Shown here: positions 1 through 11,345 of the stretch, piece by piece
Layout of the letters: each line of letters opens with the position of its first letter
Numbering within the stretch: the first letter of the stretch is position 1
Assembly: GCA_000310025.1 (NCBI GenBank)
Contig: FN648761.1
Coordinates: forward strand, 7,685-45,590
DNA from: Ectocarpus siliculosus
Lineage: Eukaryota > Sar > Phaeophyceae > Ectocarpales > Ectocarpaceae
Direction of reading: 5' to 3'
DNA: 37,906 nt
Program-made: the position numbers and the translations under genes
Notes under the pieces: model-generated
Seen by the model: the letters and a program-made list of their open reading frames with translations, nothing else
Told to the model about the DNA's origin: nothing
The model's database searches: none

Positions 1-1404
1 TAACTGTTCTGAGAGCGACTTTGCGTTTGAAAATGTAGTGGGTTACAAGTCATCCCATGCATTCAGGGCAACAGACATGAGTCAAACACCTCCAGCAAAC
101 GGCTCGCTAGGATGCCTTTCTCCCGTAGCGTGACCTCTTGAATCTCTCCCAAGCATCCAAACACCTACACAACTCTGCTCAGGCAGGGAAATGTTCGCCC
201 GGCGTCCGTGTTCTGATACATACAATCTCGAAGCCTGAACCTGTTTTCGGTGATGTACAAGGTTGGAAGAAAACAACACATTCTTTGCTTGAGCGCACAC
301 GACATGCTGGGTTCTGTGGTATCGGTAGAGTATTCTTTCTTAAGCCTGCCTGGCTTAGTCACCGTTCGTATCTTCCATCCCACAGGAGATGCTGTGCTGG
401 CTAGTTTGTGTGGCTGAAGACCCCGCATCACAGAAGTTGATAGAAGAGCAAGAGTGTGCGATGAATCGACATTTGTTTTGACCGCATGTCCTCTTGACAA
501 TAGAGGGTGCGGTATTCAAAGGCCTGAGGCATCCAAACAACGGTGGTCGTACCTGTGCCGATATGTTCCAAAGCGAATTCGCAAATCCGAGTAAGTGAGA
601 GCCAACAGATCGATGTATTCAGCAGGTCATCAAGCTGCCACCAATATGGTGGGATACCGGACGCATGTGACCTTCCAACGCTACCAATGCGGCGACCACT
701 CCAAGCCACGCGGGGGACTGGCCTCTTGCGCTTGCCCAACGGTCCATCAACATTTGAGTGCAAAATCAGGACATACGTCTGCCGCCATGAACCTGCCCAG
801 TGCCGGTAGACGGAGCTTTGATGCATGCGCGATGACGTCAACCACAACGAAATGACGACTGTAGCGTTAATGAGACATGTCAAACCATGACCACATTCCA
901 AGTCGGGTAAATTCCGAACCGCACCAAAGCTTCCGCCATAATCTCGAGAGTGGTAGTCCATCGAAGGGCTTGTTTGGTCGGGTTTGCCCAAATCTGTTTT
1001 CCGGAAGGGTTTCATGGTCATCTGACGAGGCCAGCGTCCGTTTTCGGTGTATGCCACGGTTCGGGGAAGCTTGCATCCCATTCATAGCGAACGTTCTCCA
1101 ATCCTCAACCCACACCAAGCTATGCATTTCCATTTCCCTGTTCATGACCGTAAATACTCGGCCGACGTTTGTCATTCGACTGCATTTTCCCAAACCAAAC
1201 ACGGACGGACCATACGGTGCCTGGCTGAATCCTTTTCAAGTAACAAACGATAGTCATTTGCAGATGAAACAACTCTTCACCCTGCCTACCCATCGTTCCA
1301 CCCCTTGTGTGTTTCCGGGTCAAAGAGAATGATGCACTTTTGGTGCTACAAAAAACTTCGGATAGTGTCACACGGTCTCTGTATCTGTAATTCCCACATT
1401 TTGG
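1..1404. other. no recognisable gene
   Basis: No domain, splice-flanked exon or repeat could be supported here. The longest open frame (minus strand, about 428-1081, 217 codons) has no recognisable motif, and overlapping frames on both strands are also open, so it is probably chance. Confidence 0.4.
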
Positions 1405-1407
1405 ACT

Positions 1408-1580
1408 CACGCCTGAGGCGTGTTAGTGATAGTTCATGCAAGGTATGACAGAATGCCTCGACGGTTGCATGTGAGAGATTACACATCCAAGGGACGGTCA
1501 GAGTTCAGGGTGTGCTGAAACGAAGTGAGTGAGCATCGACGAGCCAGAGATGCAGGCATGTCGCCAAGTTCTTCCGAAAA
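1408..1580. repeat. partial copy of dispersed repeat R1 (left part)
   Basis: This segment matches 5186-5355 in the same orientation. Shared blocks include GGTATGACAGAATGCC, GGGACGGTCAGAG and AGCCAGAGATG. The match fades after the segment reading CGCCAAGTTCTTCC, so this copy is truncated. It is diverged enough to be old. The function is unknown. Confidence 0.65.
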
Positions 1581-1966
1581 CAAGAAAATACAGCAAAGCG
1601 CCTTGAGAAAGCGCCGGTGGGTGCGAGCGGTTTCGAAATCATTTTCTTCTTCATTCTGTTGTACAACCCCGTGAAAAATACACGTTCTGGTGCGCACTTA
1701 CTTCCCGGATGCGGGCAAAGCAATCACATTTTTTGCTCATGTTTCGGCACATCAAACGTGCGAACTCAAAAAGGAACGTGGAGTAGCGAACGAACACCAA
1801 GAGGGCGTTTGAAAGGGCTGCAGTAATGGGGAAGAGACGGAACTGGGGATGAAGGAGCTTTCAAGCGTATCAGCTCGGGGCTGTAATGTTTTTGCGGGGT
1901 CTGCAGCGATCTGCGAGTGTTTCCAGCTAGGTGGAAATGCAAGCTTGATTGGGTCTTGCGAGTTCA

Positions 1967-3720
1967 TGTGTTTGGCGGCCGTAGCTGGTGAGCTTCACTT
2001 TGTACAGTGTTTCCTACCAAGGTTGTGGCATTGGGAGATTTTGCCAGGGTTGCGCATGGGGCGCTTCTCGCCGGTTTGTGTATGTCGGGACCAAACACAC
2101 CAATCGTATTTGGCGGCGGTGGCTGGTGAACTTCATTTTGGAACATCAGGATTGTCGCATCGGGCTATTCACACATATTTATTTGTTCATGCCGGAACCA
2201 AGCACATAAATCGTGTTTGACGACCGTGGTTGGTAGCTTCTTGTTTCTGAACATGGATATCTACCAGGGTCGTTGCATTGGGCGATTCACGCAGATCAGT
2301 TTATGCCGGGACCAAACACATGACTCGTGTCTAGGGGCCGTGGTCGGTGAGCTTGACCGGAACAGTGCTACGTACGATAATTGTCGCAGATTGACGCAGA
2401 CTTGTGTATGCCGGCACCGGACGCATCAATCGTGTTTGACGGTCCAGGTCGGTGCTTCGTATTGACCAGTGCTAACTAGCAGGGGTTCCGCAGTGGGCGA
2501 CTCAAGCACATAATTTCTGCCGGGATCGTGATTGGCGACCGTGGTTGGTAGGCTTGTTGTTTTCGCAGCAGTACATACCAGAGTGTCGCATCGTGCGGTC
2601 TACGCAGCCCATTCTTTTGCGGGGACCACAAATATCACTTGTGCTTGGCGGTCATGAAGTTTGCGGCATATCACAGATGTCGCTTTGCACGGTTCACGCA
2701 GCCATGAATGCATCACGAGGAATAAAATCTAAGTAGGCGACGGAACTAAACACGTCTACAATGTTTTGCAGATAGGGTGGGAGCGTTAGGTTTTCGAAGC
2801 GATGCCAACTGCGATGGTCGCGCTTTGATGATTCACGCAGTCTTACCATCCATTCATATTGTGCTCGGTCAGTGTCTGCGGGAACAAGACACATCAATCG
2901 TGGCTGGCGGTGGTGCGGTAGTTGTTGCAACGATGTTGCCTGCCGAGGCCGTCGCATTCGTGTGATTTCTGCAGACATGTCGATCAGAACTTGGTTGCCA
3001 GCATCTGCTTAGACCACCCAATCTAACGTGTCCCAGTCATATCATGGTGATTTCTGCGAGTGGTGATGGAGCTCCGGTTGAAAAACGCTGTCTAATGCGG
3101 CCAGCGCATTGGCAAAAAAAAAAAATCCGGCAATCATGGCACTCAAAATATGTTTTCAACATTGCCACTGCGAATCACATGAATTTGTGATTGGCGACCA
3201 TGATTTGTAGGCTTGGTTTCGAACAGTGCTGACGGGGTTTTCGCAGTGGGCGATTCACGCGGATATATTATGCCGACAATCAAACACATGAGTCGTGAAT
3301 GGCGGCCGTGGGTGTGGGCGTGTTCCTAGCAACAACAGTGCTTCCCGCGGTTGTCGCATTCGAGCGATTCTCACTATCCAGTAGAATCATGAACATGGTG
3401 TGGATTTGTCAGTATCCGCCAGGACAAAACAACCAACATTCGTTGTTGGTTCTGTGGTAGGGCTGCCTATTTCATACAGTAGTGCCGTTCCTGCGGCCGC
3501 CGAGTTTGTGCGATTAGGCGGTTGGTCATGTACCTCGTGCAGATGATATGCAATCGGTATGTGCCGGGGCGAAATACATCAATCGTGTTTTGGTGGCCTG
3601 GTTTGGGGGGGCTTATTTCAACAGCACTACCCACATTTACACAGTCGGCATTCGTGCGATGCACGCACGAAATATTTAAATGCCAATTTTTCCGCTATTC
3701 GCGTGGACGAAACGCATCAA
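1967..3720. repeat. degenerate satellite-like tandem array, period about 100-140 bases
   Basis: The same order of short blocks recurs: GGCGGCCGTGGTTGGT, then GAACAGTGCT, GGTTGTCGCATT, GGGCGATTCACGCAG, TATGCCGGGACCAAACACAT and CAATCGTGT. The GGGCGATTCACGCAG-like core is seen near 2057, 2160, 2280, 2390, 2495, 2594, 2690, 2830, 2960, 3048, 3248, 3370, 3510 and 3657. Copies are heavily diverged and variable in length, so the array is old. Open frames inside it are by-products of the repeat. Confidence 0.75.
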
Positions 3721-3769
3721 CTCGGTTTCGTTTTGCTCTGTTGCTTGTTGTGAAAGGGAGCGCTTGCAC

Positions 3770-4450
3770 ACTCGCAGATGGCGATTGAATCGAGGATTTT
3801 TTTGGGCAGGGCGGCAGGACGCGGGCGGACCGGTGCGTGGGGATCGTGGCCGGCAACGCCAGGTGTTTCCTTTCAGAAGCCATGACGGCGGATATGTCGG
3901 CCGGGTGCCCCACGCCGCGACCACGCCGCGACCGTCTTCATGGGAGCCAGGGCTTACGCCCGCTCGGGGAGCAGCAAGGCGCCCGTGCCGTGCACGGTCT
4001 TCTCCGCGGACCGCAGACCGCGGCCCAGGGGCGGCGGTGGAATCAAAAGGATGTTATTGAAGGGGTCGCCGAGAGCTGAGTGAATTAAAACACACGGCCG
4101 AATGAGGGCGGCCCGACGGCATGGCAATAAGGGCTGCAGCGAGATTTAAGGCACAAGCGAACTCAGACCTGATGGACGACCTCATCGGGTCCTCAATCGC
4201 GGAGCGGGGCAGCTGGTCGATGCGGCGGCGGTGTGTAGGAAGCCACCATTATCACCGCCGGGTGCCGATTATTCCTGCCGTCGTCACGCCGGAGTGGTCG
4301 GGGTTCCCCTCGTGCATCGCATCAGGCGATCCAAGAATCGGGATGAGGTTAACGACCCATGATCGGGATACAGAGCAGACGGCGGAGCAGTTGCTCTGGT
4401 GGTGGCGTCGTTGTCATGTTGTGCAACGTTGCCCGATGACGCGCCGTTAA
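3770..4450 (+). other. GC-rich island with an unrecognised 109-codon frame
   Basis: Base composition shifts sharply to G+C compared with both flanks, and the sequence is dense in CG dinucleotides. A plus-strand frame at 4121-4450 begins with a helical-looking, Ala/Met/Asp-rich stretch (AARFKAQANSDLMDDLIG) but has no recognisable domain. It could be a gene or transposon remnant, or a CpG-rich island without coding function. No start-site or splice evidence decides between these. Confidence 0.25.
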
Positions 4451-5185
4451 CATCCTGTCTTAGTTAAAGGTTGTGCAGTGCAAGTTCTGAAGTATGCCCA
4501 AGCCCGCGGAGCTTCGAGGCAAATAGTTACGAAATAGGGGTGAATCCCAGAAACTAACGCGCGCTGCACCATTTAGCTAAGGATTTGGGAATTTGCTGTA
4601 TATGGCTGTTGGGGGCAACACATTGGAACGAGTATCCCGAAGGGCGGGGAGATGAAGTCAGAAGGAATGTGTAGGAGCCGCCCACAGTAGAGGACTCGCA
4701 AGGGGTGTCCCGTTCGGTACGACATAGCGAGTCGGGAGGCAATCGGGGGAAAGCACTGTGTGCGGTAGGTAGGCAGTAGCAGGACCTAATCCCACTGCAC
4801 GAGTAGTGTCATGATGACCTTGATGTTGGCGAAGAAAATGGTAGGGTACCATTTTAGGGACTTGGTCATCTGAGACTACTGTGTGCAGTAAGATTGGTTC
4901 CCTCCACCGCAGGAGAGGGCACCCTCAGTTGCTGTTTGGAGGGAAGAGAGAGACAGCCTTTATTGGGAGAGAGGCAGAGGCACGATAGAAAGGCCGCAGA
5001 AACGCGTCTGCGGGAATGTGCTCTCTGCCAGTTTGGTATCTCTTCCCTCGGGCGGTAGAAAATATTAATAAATGCAATTCGAAAGAGAACAATAAATCGT
5101 TGCTGTGAAGACGTTCTGATAGTGCAATACGCAGTGCTTGTAGTTTTACCACATTTTCGAGATCGGTGTGTTGGAGCAATTCAGG
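4451..5185. other. no recognisable gene
   Basis: No coding, RNA or repeat feature was identified in this stretch. Confidence 0.4.
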
Positions 5186-5368
5186 CCTGAGGGCGCGTTA
5201 GTCATGGTTCATGTAAGGTATGACAGAATGCCTTGACGGTTGAATGTTAGAAATGGCACATTCCAGGGACGGTCAGAGCCCGGCGTGTCGCTGGAACGAG
5301 GTGCAGAAGCATCGACTCCCAAGCCAGAGATGTGGTGCCGAGTTCCTCGACAGACTGTTACCCTCTTA

Positions 5369-6386
5369 CCTTCCTCTGTATCATAAGTCTGTGCCGTTAT
5401 GTTTTTGCGCCCCCTTAACGGTGTCTGATCTGTTTTCCGATTTTTTCGTTGAATTCTCCGGCGTTTTTTGAGACAGAAAAACTTTTTCTTTTTTTCAGTT
5501 GGTGCTTGAACCATGCGGCTGAAAGGCCGGAGAACATTGAGTTGGCCCAAAAACGGCCATATTTTGACCATTTCCAGGTAGGGGGTGGGTGAGGCTAAAC
5601 GCCTGTCCCGCCCCCAAAAAACTCAAGAATTATCCCCACCCCAAAGATAACCCCCCTCCTATACTCCATCAGCCAAACGCGCCCCCCATATGTAATAGTG
5701 ACCCCCCACACTCAAATCAAGATACTTAGGATTTACACACTAAAACCAAGACACTTGGAGGCCCCACACAAGAAACGAGACACTTGCAGGGCAACAAACG
5801 ATAGTAGTGCCCGAACCCAACCCCCCCGTCCTACTCAACGATACGTGCCGCGTCCGCCAATAATCAAACAAGTAAGCGTGACCCCCCACAAAAACCAAGA
5901 CAGTTTTGGTTCCACATCAAAACCAAGACACTTGGGGTTCCCACACCAAAACCAAGACACTTGCGGGGTAAAACAAATGTCTGTTGCTATCGGGGGAAAA
6001 CAAAGGGAAAAACTCGATTAGTCGTCCTCGCTGTCGCTGGGACTCGATGCCATCCAGGCGTAAGCCTTCTCAAAGCCTCCATATCGTATTTTACCACCCT
6101 CTCCAACGTCCCTTCCCTCTGTCGCTTTCTGACCCCGGTGTGTTCTACTGCGAAGTCGTAAAATTCTCAAAATACTTCTCAATTATTTATACCGAAATAC
6201 GGCCAAAATGGGCATATTTTGACCTAATTTTAGTGTGTAACACGGTCTTCGATTATAAGTATTTTTTTTAGTCATCTTCGTATGCTCTTTGCCTTTCAAC
6301 GCACCCGGTCAAAGGCTAAACGTCAACGTTTAAGTACCCCAACGACTGAGCGCCCATAACGGCACAGACTTATGACACAGAGGAAA
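5369..6386. mobile_element. 1,018-base TIR element (non-autonomous, TA target site; Tc1/mariner- or MITE-like)
   Basis: The ends are inverted repeats: CATAAGTCTGTGCCGTTATG is found inside the left end, and its exact reverse complement lies inside the right end. The match extends outward through TTCCTCTGT. TA flanks both sides (5367-5368 and 6387-6388). The paralogous empty site near 10530 reads CTCTTATACCCAT, which is exactly the flanks joined with one TA. This filled/empty comparison defines the element ends. No transposase frame is visible, so it would depend on an enzyme supplied elsewhere. A TA duplication fits the Tc1/mariner group, but family assignment from TIRs alone is uncertain. Confidence 0.8.
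5698..5970. repeat. C-rich minisatellite inside the TIR element
   Basis: Degenerate copies of a unit near CCCCACACCAAAACCAAGACACTTG recur about every 28-30 bases, clearest at 5880-5970 and more diverged at 5698-5790. The strand is strongly asymmetric, with A and C far exceeding G and T. The array is internal to the 5369-6386 element. Confidence 0.6.
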
Positions 6387-7329
6387 TATACCCATACCCT
6401 TCGGCAACATCGCCGAGCACAAACTACAAAACATAATGGATTTATCCAGCAGCGAGAACACCTCAAGGAACACCAATCCCGCCCGGGTGAAGGACCTTAA
6501 GAGAGAAGGGCAATCTTGACGAATTTCATGTTTCCCCCGACTCCTCCGCCGAGAGGGGCAATAGGTCATCGTTACACGTCTGATCGATGTCCAACAATGG
6601 TCGGGTAGCGGGGAAAGGTGCGGACTGTCGTTTCCGATGAATCGTGAGACTCACATTGGAGCCATATCACATAACAGGGAACACCCAACTCCGACGGCCA
6701 ACCGGTCGGTGGGGTGAATTCAACCTCGCGCCTTCTCGTCGCGCCTACAAACGGACAATGCTTCTGTTCATGCCCGGAGCTAGCTCGTAACACCTGTAAG
6801 CCAAAAACACCTTCTTGAATGAATCACAAAAAGTATGGTTTGGCGGGTTCTCGATGACCAGAAGTAACCAAGTGACGCAAGTACCTGCCAATTGCTGGCT
6901 TCCGAGAAACTCCTATAGAGTGCGGTTGCGTGGGGAAGAACTCGGGAGGTGACGGAAGACCACTATAACAAAGTCTAGGTTCGTTGGTGTATTGTACACA
7001 AGCTATCACAGGTGGTAGTCTCAGTGAAGAGTTCGACATCTGCTAGAAACCATTCACGGGCTTGTGAACATTCAGGACGTTTCGTACTGCTGATGCAGCC
7101 TGGGGATGTGAAAAACACGACGTGTACTGGAAAAACTGCAAAAACTCCCCAGGTTCCTTGGAGCAGGACCAAAACTGGTCCATACCCGCCTCGACTCTTT
7201 CATCGACCTATGGCAACATTAGCACGTGGAAAACTTGACAAATCCCACACGGATGACTCTCTGTTCTCTGCGTAACGGCCTCCTCCTTAAGGCCCACAGG
7301 TAGCATGAACGCATCTCTCAAGCGAACGG

Positions 7330-8110
7330 TCACCTCGTGAACGGAGTTTGATCGCATCTGAGAGGCAAACCTCGTCCTTCTTGGCACACAGACGACACAA
7401 CGCAGAGGGTATGACCAATGTATCCTGCCGGTCCGCTCATCAGGAAGTCCTGTTTCCAAGGATTCCCCTTGCACCAACATTCGTGCAGGCGCCTTCTGAC
7501 CTCTGCTCGCGGCACGTATCCAACACCGAACAGGATTATCCCGGGGCTAGCTCGCTTTGGTAATCTGCGTGGCAACTCTGGAAAACAACGTGCGACGTGC
7601 CTAGGGTGCCCTTGAACAAGGCGATACATAGAAGGGACACACACGGTGGGTGCTATAGCTGCAGATCTATTCCTCCCCCGAGCCAAAGACAGACATGTCG
7701 GAAATGCCCCAGTTTCACCAGTATCGTCGCTTGCAACATACGATGAACCATGAGGTTCCCCGTACAGACCAAAGGCGTACCGAAAAGACTTCCCGTCGGC
7801 CAAATGATCGTGGGGGGCGAAATCAACCTCGCGCGTTCTGGTGGTTGTTACACGATTAAGTCGCGGATAACGAAATCTGTTGGTGTAGGTGTTCAGTTCG
7901 CCCCATCAGCACGCGGGAAAGCACCTCCTTGCACGGCTCAAAGAAAGCATGGTGTGCAGTGTGTCCATGAGAATATCAAAACGAGGTGCCGAAGATGCTT
8001 GCAAATATATACTTACAGAGAACCGTCCACGGAATGTGGAATCTTTGTAGGTGTCCGGAATCGGGAGGGGATGGAAGATGAAGAGAAACAACGCACGTTG
8101 TCGTAATATT
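7330..8110 (-). repeat. highly diverged R1-related copy with a 157-codon minus-strand frame (7330-7803)
   Basis: The segment around 7770-7860 (CCCGTCGGCCAA, GTGGGG, CAACCTCGCGC, TTCT) lines up with the R1 core at 6690-6750 and 10830-10890. The minus-strand frame here reads TREVDFAP followed by GLYGEPHGSSYVAS, matching the position and pattern of RREVEFTPPTGWPSELG and WLQCESHDSSETT in R1 copy A. That peptide-level resemblance suggests that R1 once coded on the minus strand. The frame has no recognised domain and could still be chance. Confidence 0.35.
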
Positions 8111-9155
8111 GCGTCCCCAGAACTGAAAAAATAAAAACACCCAAAACAAAACACACCCAACGTATTATTGCTCAATAATCAATTTTGTATCAACCAGGGC
8201 GAAGGATGGAGTTACATACCGTAGGCTACCTCTGCGAGAGGCGAATACTATACCCGAGTAGACCATCGTGGAAATTTAAGGCCTTGCTTGGGACCACGTC
8301 GTTCATTGACACGCGCACTCGGGCAATGGTCCTATCACAGTAAGCAAGGGATCACATTAAGCTGTTCCCTGTTCATATTATGATTCTGCAATTTGCGTAA
8401 TCTTACGCAGAGCATGATCACGAAGCAGAATCAAGCCATGCAACCCCCTCCTGTCATGAACGAAGAACGCCGGAAGAAATGTTGTGGGGGGGATATCCGC
8501 CAACAAAGTATCGACTTGCGAACTCCAACGGTTGGTACATTTTCAATTTTTGGCTCCACCAAACACAAACCGCCCAGATCCTACGTTCTAGAAACTCTTG
8601 AGAAACTTCTGCGTGGTTGACGGGTGCTGGAATGGGTCCTCGGTCACTAGAGAATAGAGACGGCTAGATGTTCATGCCCTAGAGGTAGTGAGCTTGATGT
8701 TTCAGGAGGTGTTGACCGAGTAACCCGTGCCTAGCCGTTGCCACGACTGATGACGTTGTTGAAATTGCCAACCATCCCTTACACCAAATGTACAAATTCA
8801 AGAACACCCAGCGTCTGGAATGGAATGATTTACCACACTGCGAGATTGAAGTGGAAAGTCTCTAAAGCGCGGAGGTGAGTTGGTTCCCAGCTCATTCGGA
8901 TATTTCATGGGCGATAGCAGATGACGTACCTGCTGTACCTGCTGGACTTCGACGGGATAGTACAACAGCAATGACCAGCGGCTGTCACACCAAGCGAATC
9001 GCCATCGCATGAAGTACACGAGGTGGCCACCGGTCGCTCCCGAGGCAGAGACGCCGAACACGCCGACGATAGGCTAGCATAGAAAACGCCAAAAACTACC
9101 AACAACCAACAGCCAACACTCACTACACGCGAGACAACCAACTGCAAGGCCTCAC
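8111..9155. other. no recognisable gene (putative intron of the LRR gene)
   Basis: There is an A-rich tract at 8120-8160, and otherwise no motif. On the minus strand it lies 3' of the last LRR exon seen, so any further exon of that gene should be here or below. I found none with an LRR, Roc or COR signature. Confidence 0.4.
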
Positions 9156-9227
9156 CGGAAAGATTGTTGCCGTCGAGATCTAGCCTCGTTAGCGCCGTCA
9201 GCCGGCCCAGCTCGGGTGGAATGGCGC
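9156..9227 (-). CDS. 72-base LRR exon (24-residue leucine-rich repeat)
   Basis: On the minus strand an acceptor (TTTCCTCAG) precedes exactly 72 bases, followed by donor GTGAGG. Read with a G carried over from the preceding exon (phase 1), it gives GAIPPELGRLTALTRLDLDG and then NNLS, a complete plant-type 24-residue LRR (LxxLxLxxNxLxGxIPxxLGxLTA). It ends again with one base of a Gly codon, so the exon is symmetric (phase 1-1) and could be duplicated, lost or swapped without changing frame. It is probably a later exon of the gene headed by 28525-28752. Membership in that same transcript is inferred from strand, phase and LRR type, not proven. Extracellular or cytosolic ligand recognition is the usual role of such repeats. 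Confidence 0.7.
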
Positions 9228-10461
9228 CTGAGGAAATCAGCGGCAGCACCGACGCAAATGAAAAGAGTTTCGTGCAACAGGTCTTGACACTCGAGAGCAC
9301 CTTTTGCGTATCCATGTTTCTGCTGCTGAACGAAGAAAGAGTGAACACGCTGCTGTTCATCTCGTGTTGCCTCCAATCATATCCACCGCCCCGCTAGCAG
9401 AGGGGGCCTCAGGGTTAAAAAATACATTCAAGATATTTGCCGTGCACATCACGGGTGGGGCAGGGCGGTGGGTGAGAATCAACGCATGTTTCTGGCACTG
9501 CGCCCAAGGTGATCATGGAAAGCGGTTGTGAACTCCGAAATTCGTGTAATTGACCAAACGAGAACGAACGTCATCTCGAGGCTGGGGGATACAAGGACAT
9601 AGAACGTGACGTTCGGGCAAATAAACCTCGACATGAGGGCCAGAATCCGTTTCGAACAGCAAACCAATGGTTACACCGACGAATCGCGAGTCCGAGTGCA
9701 CTTGGAAGGTAAGGTTAATGCCCTGATGATGTTGGTGTCAACGTTCTCGTCGCGCTTCCATAGTAAAACGTATATAGAGCAAAACATTCCTGACCTCTAT
9801 TCAGTACTAACCCAGGTTGGCATGATTTGAATGGCATTTGTCCAGGCGGCCCTACACAAACTTTGGTGGCAAAAAAGAAAGCCGGAGAAAGAGATTCTGA
9901 CACCCCAACCAACTGACCTCGTCAAAACTACTGACCCCATACACTCCAGTCATTGAAGTTGGATGAGGGCCAGATAATCCGGCGAAAGCACATCCCGTAA
10001 CCCCGATTTGGAACCTGAGTCAACAACAACAATCACTCTCTGCAGGGTTGGAATTGGACATATTGAGTATGAGAATGATAGTCCCACACCTTTCGTGTCT
10101 ATTCCAGAGACCTGGTCAACTTTGTTTCAAGAAAACGTGATGATCACTTGAAACTGACATTATTTGACCAATATTGAAGTTGAAAGACGCCATGAGAATG
10201 CACGACTACTGGTAGCTGTGGAAGAGGATGAAGAACCTCACGGAACCAAAATTGCTAGGTGGCTACACACTTGCGATGCGGTGGTCGTGGCCAGATATCG
10301 CCTAGCTAGTTGAAACATATCGGGGTTTACCATTTCCCTGGTTTCGGGGACGGGATCGATTCATCCCCGTACAAGGGTTCTCCAATCCACCAATTGCTGG
10401 CACGTTCACGCAACCGCAGTAAAGTTCCCGCATGCTCATGTGATGCACAAACTTAGCTGCG
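9228..10461. other. no recognisable gene (putative LRR-gene intron)
   Basis: I saw no domain, repeat or RNA gene. Short frames on both strands lack any recognisable motif. Confidence 0.4.
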
Positions 10462-11345
10462 CCAAAAGCACTTCGATTCCTTCGATAAACATGTGGTGCC
10501 GAGTTCCTCGATAGACTGGTACGCTCTTATACCCATACCCTGCCGAAACATTGGCGAGCACAAACTACAACACACACCGGATTTGCCCAGCGGCGAGAAC
10601 ACCTCAAGGAACACCAACCCCGCCTGGGTGAATGACCGTAACATAAGCGCAATATTTTTGACGACTTTCATGTTTTCCCCGACTCCTCCGCCGAGAGAGG
10701 CAAAAGGTCATCGTTACACGTCTGAGCGATGTTTAACAACTGTGGGGTAGTGTGGGAAAGGTGGGGGCTGTCGTTTCCGATGGATCGTGAGACTCACATT
10801 GGAGCCATACCACATAACAGGGAACACCTAACTCCGACGGCCAACCGGTCGGTGGGGCGAACTCAACCTCGCGCCTTCTCGTCATGGTTACAAACGGACA
10901 AAGCTTCTGTGCATGTCTGGAGTTAGCTCGTTACACCTGTAAGCCGAAGTTCACCTCTTTGAATGACTCACAGGAAGTATGGTTTGTATGTTATTGATGA
11001 CCAGAAATAACCACGTGGCGCAGATGCTTGCCAAATGATCGTTTCCGAAAACCTGCTATTGAATGAGATTTTTTGGCGCTTGAAAACGGGAGGTGGTGGA
11101 AGACGAGATGCATTAAAGTCAGGGGTTGTTGGCGATACCGGTGGTGTTCTGTGTCCTGTTCGAAACCAGAACAGTTAGGACGCTTGGCGCATCTGATGCA
11201 GCCTGGGGATGTCAAAAACATGACGTGACTGGGAAAACTGAAATCTCCCCAGGATACTCGGACAAAGGCCAAAATTGGTCCATTCTCGCCCTGATTCTTC
11301 CATGACCTTCTCTTCCTATTACCGCGTGGCATCACAAGCCATCAC
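10462..11345. repeat. dispersed repeat R1, copy B (uninterrupted)
   Basis: This is the same sequence order as 5328-5368 plus 6387-7200, in direct orientation about 4 kb away, and it lacks the TIR insertion. It therefore preserves the pre-insertion target (CTCTTATACCCAT near 10530). The copies differ by many substitutions and small gaps, so the duplication is not recent. It lies within the putative intron between the two LRR exons. Confidence 0.75.

Larger units (their letters stand above)
5186..7200. repeat. dispersed repeat R1, copy A (interrupted by an inserted element)
   Basis: Two blocks, 5186-5368 and 6387-7200, together match the continuous copy at about 10462-11345 in the same orientation. 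Shared blocks include GTGGTGCCGAGTTCCTCGA, GAGAACACCTCAAGGAACACCAA, GGTCATCGTTACACGTCTGA, GACGGCCAACCGGTCGGTGGGG and GATGCAGCCTGGGGATGT. Minus-strand frames in both copies give similar peptides (AGLVFLEVFS; REVEF-PPTGWPSELGVPCYV; FTSPGCI...KRP.CS), which may reflect an old coding element. The 1,018 bases between the blocks are a separate insertion. Confidence 0.75.

Noticed and set aside
428-1081. 217-codon minus-strand frame
   Set aside because: No motif is present, overlapping frames on the other strand are also open, and there is no start or splice context.
1967-3720. Possible CRISPR-like array
   Set aside because: Units are degenerate throughout, the period is variable and there is no short exact repeat with unique spacers; the genome is eukaryotic.
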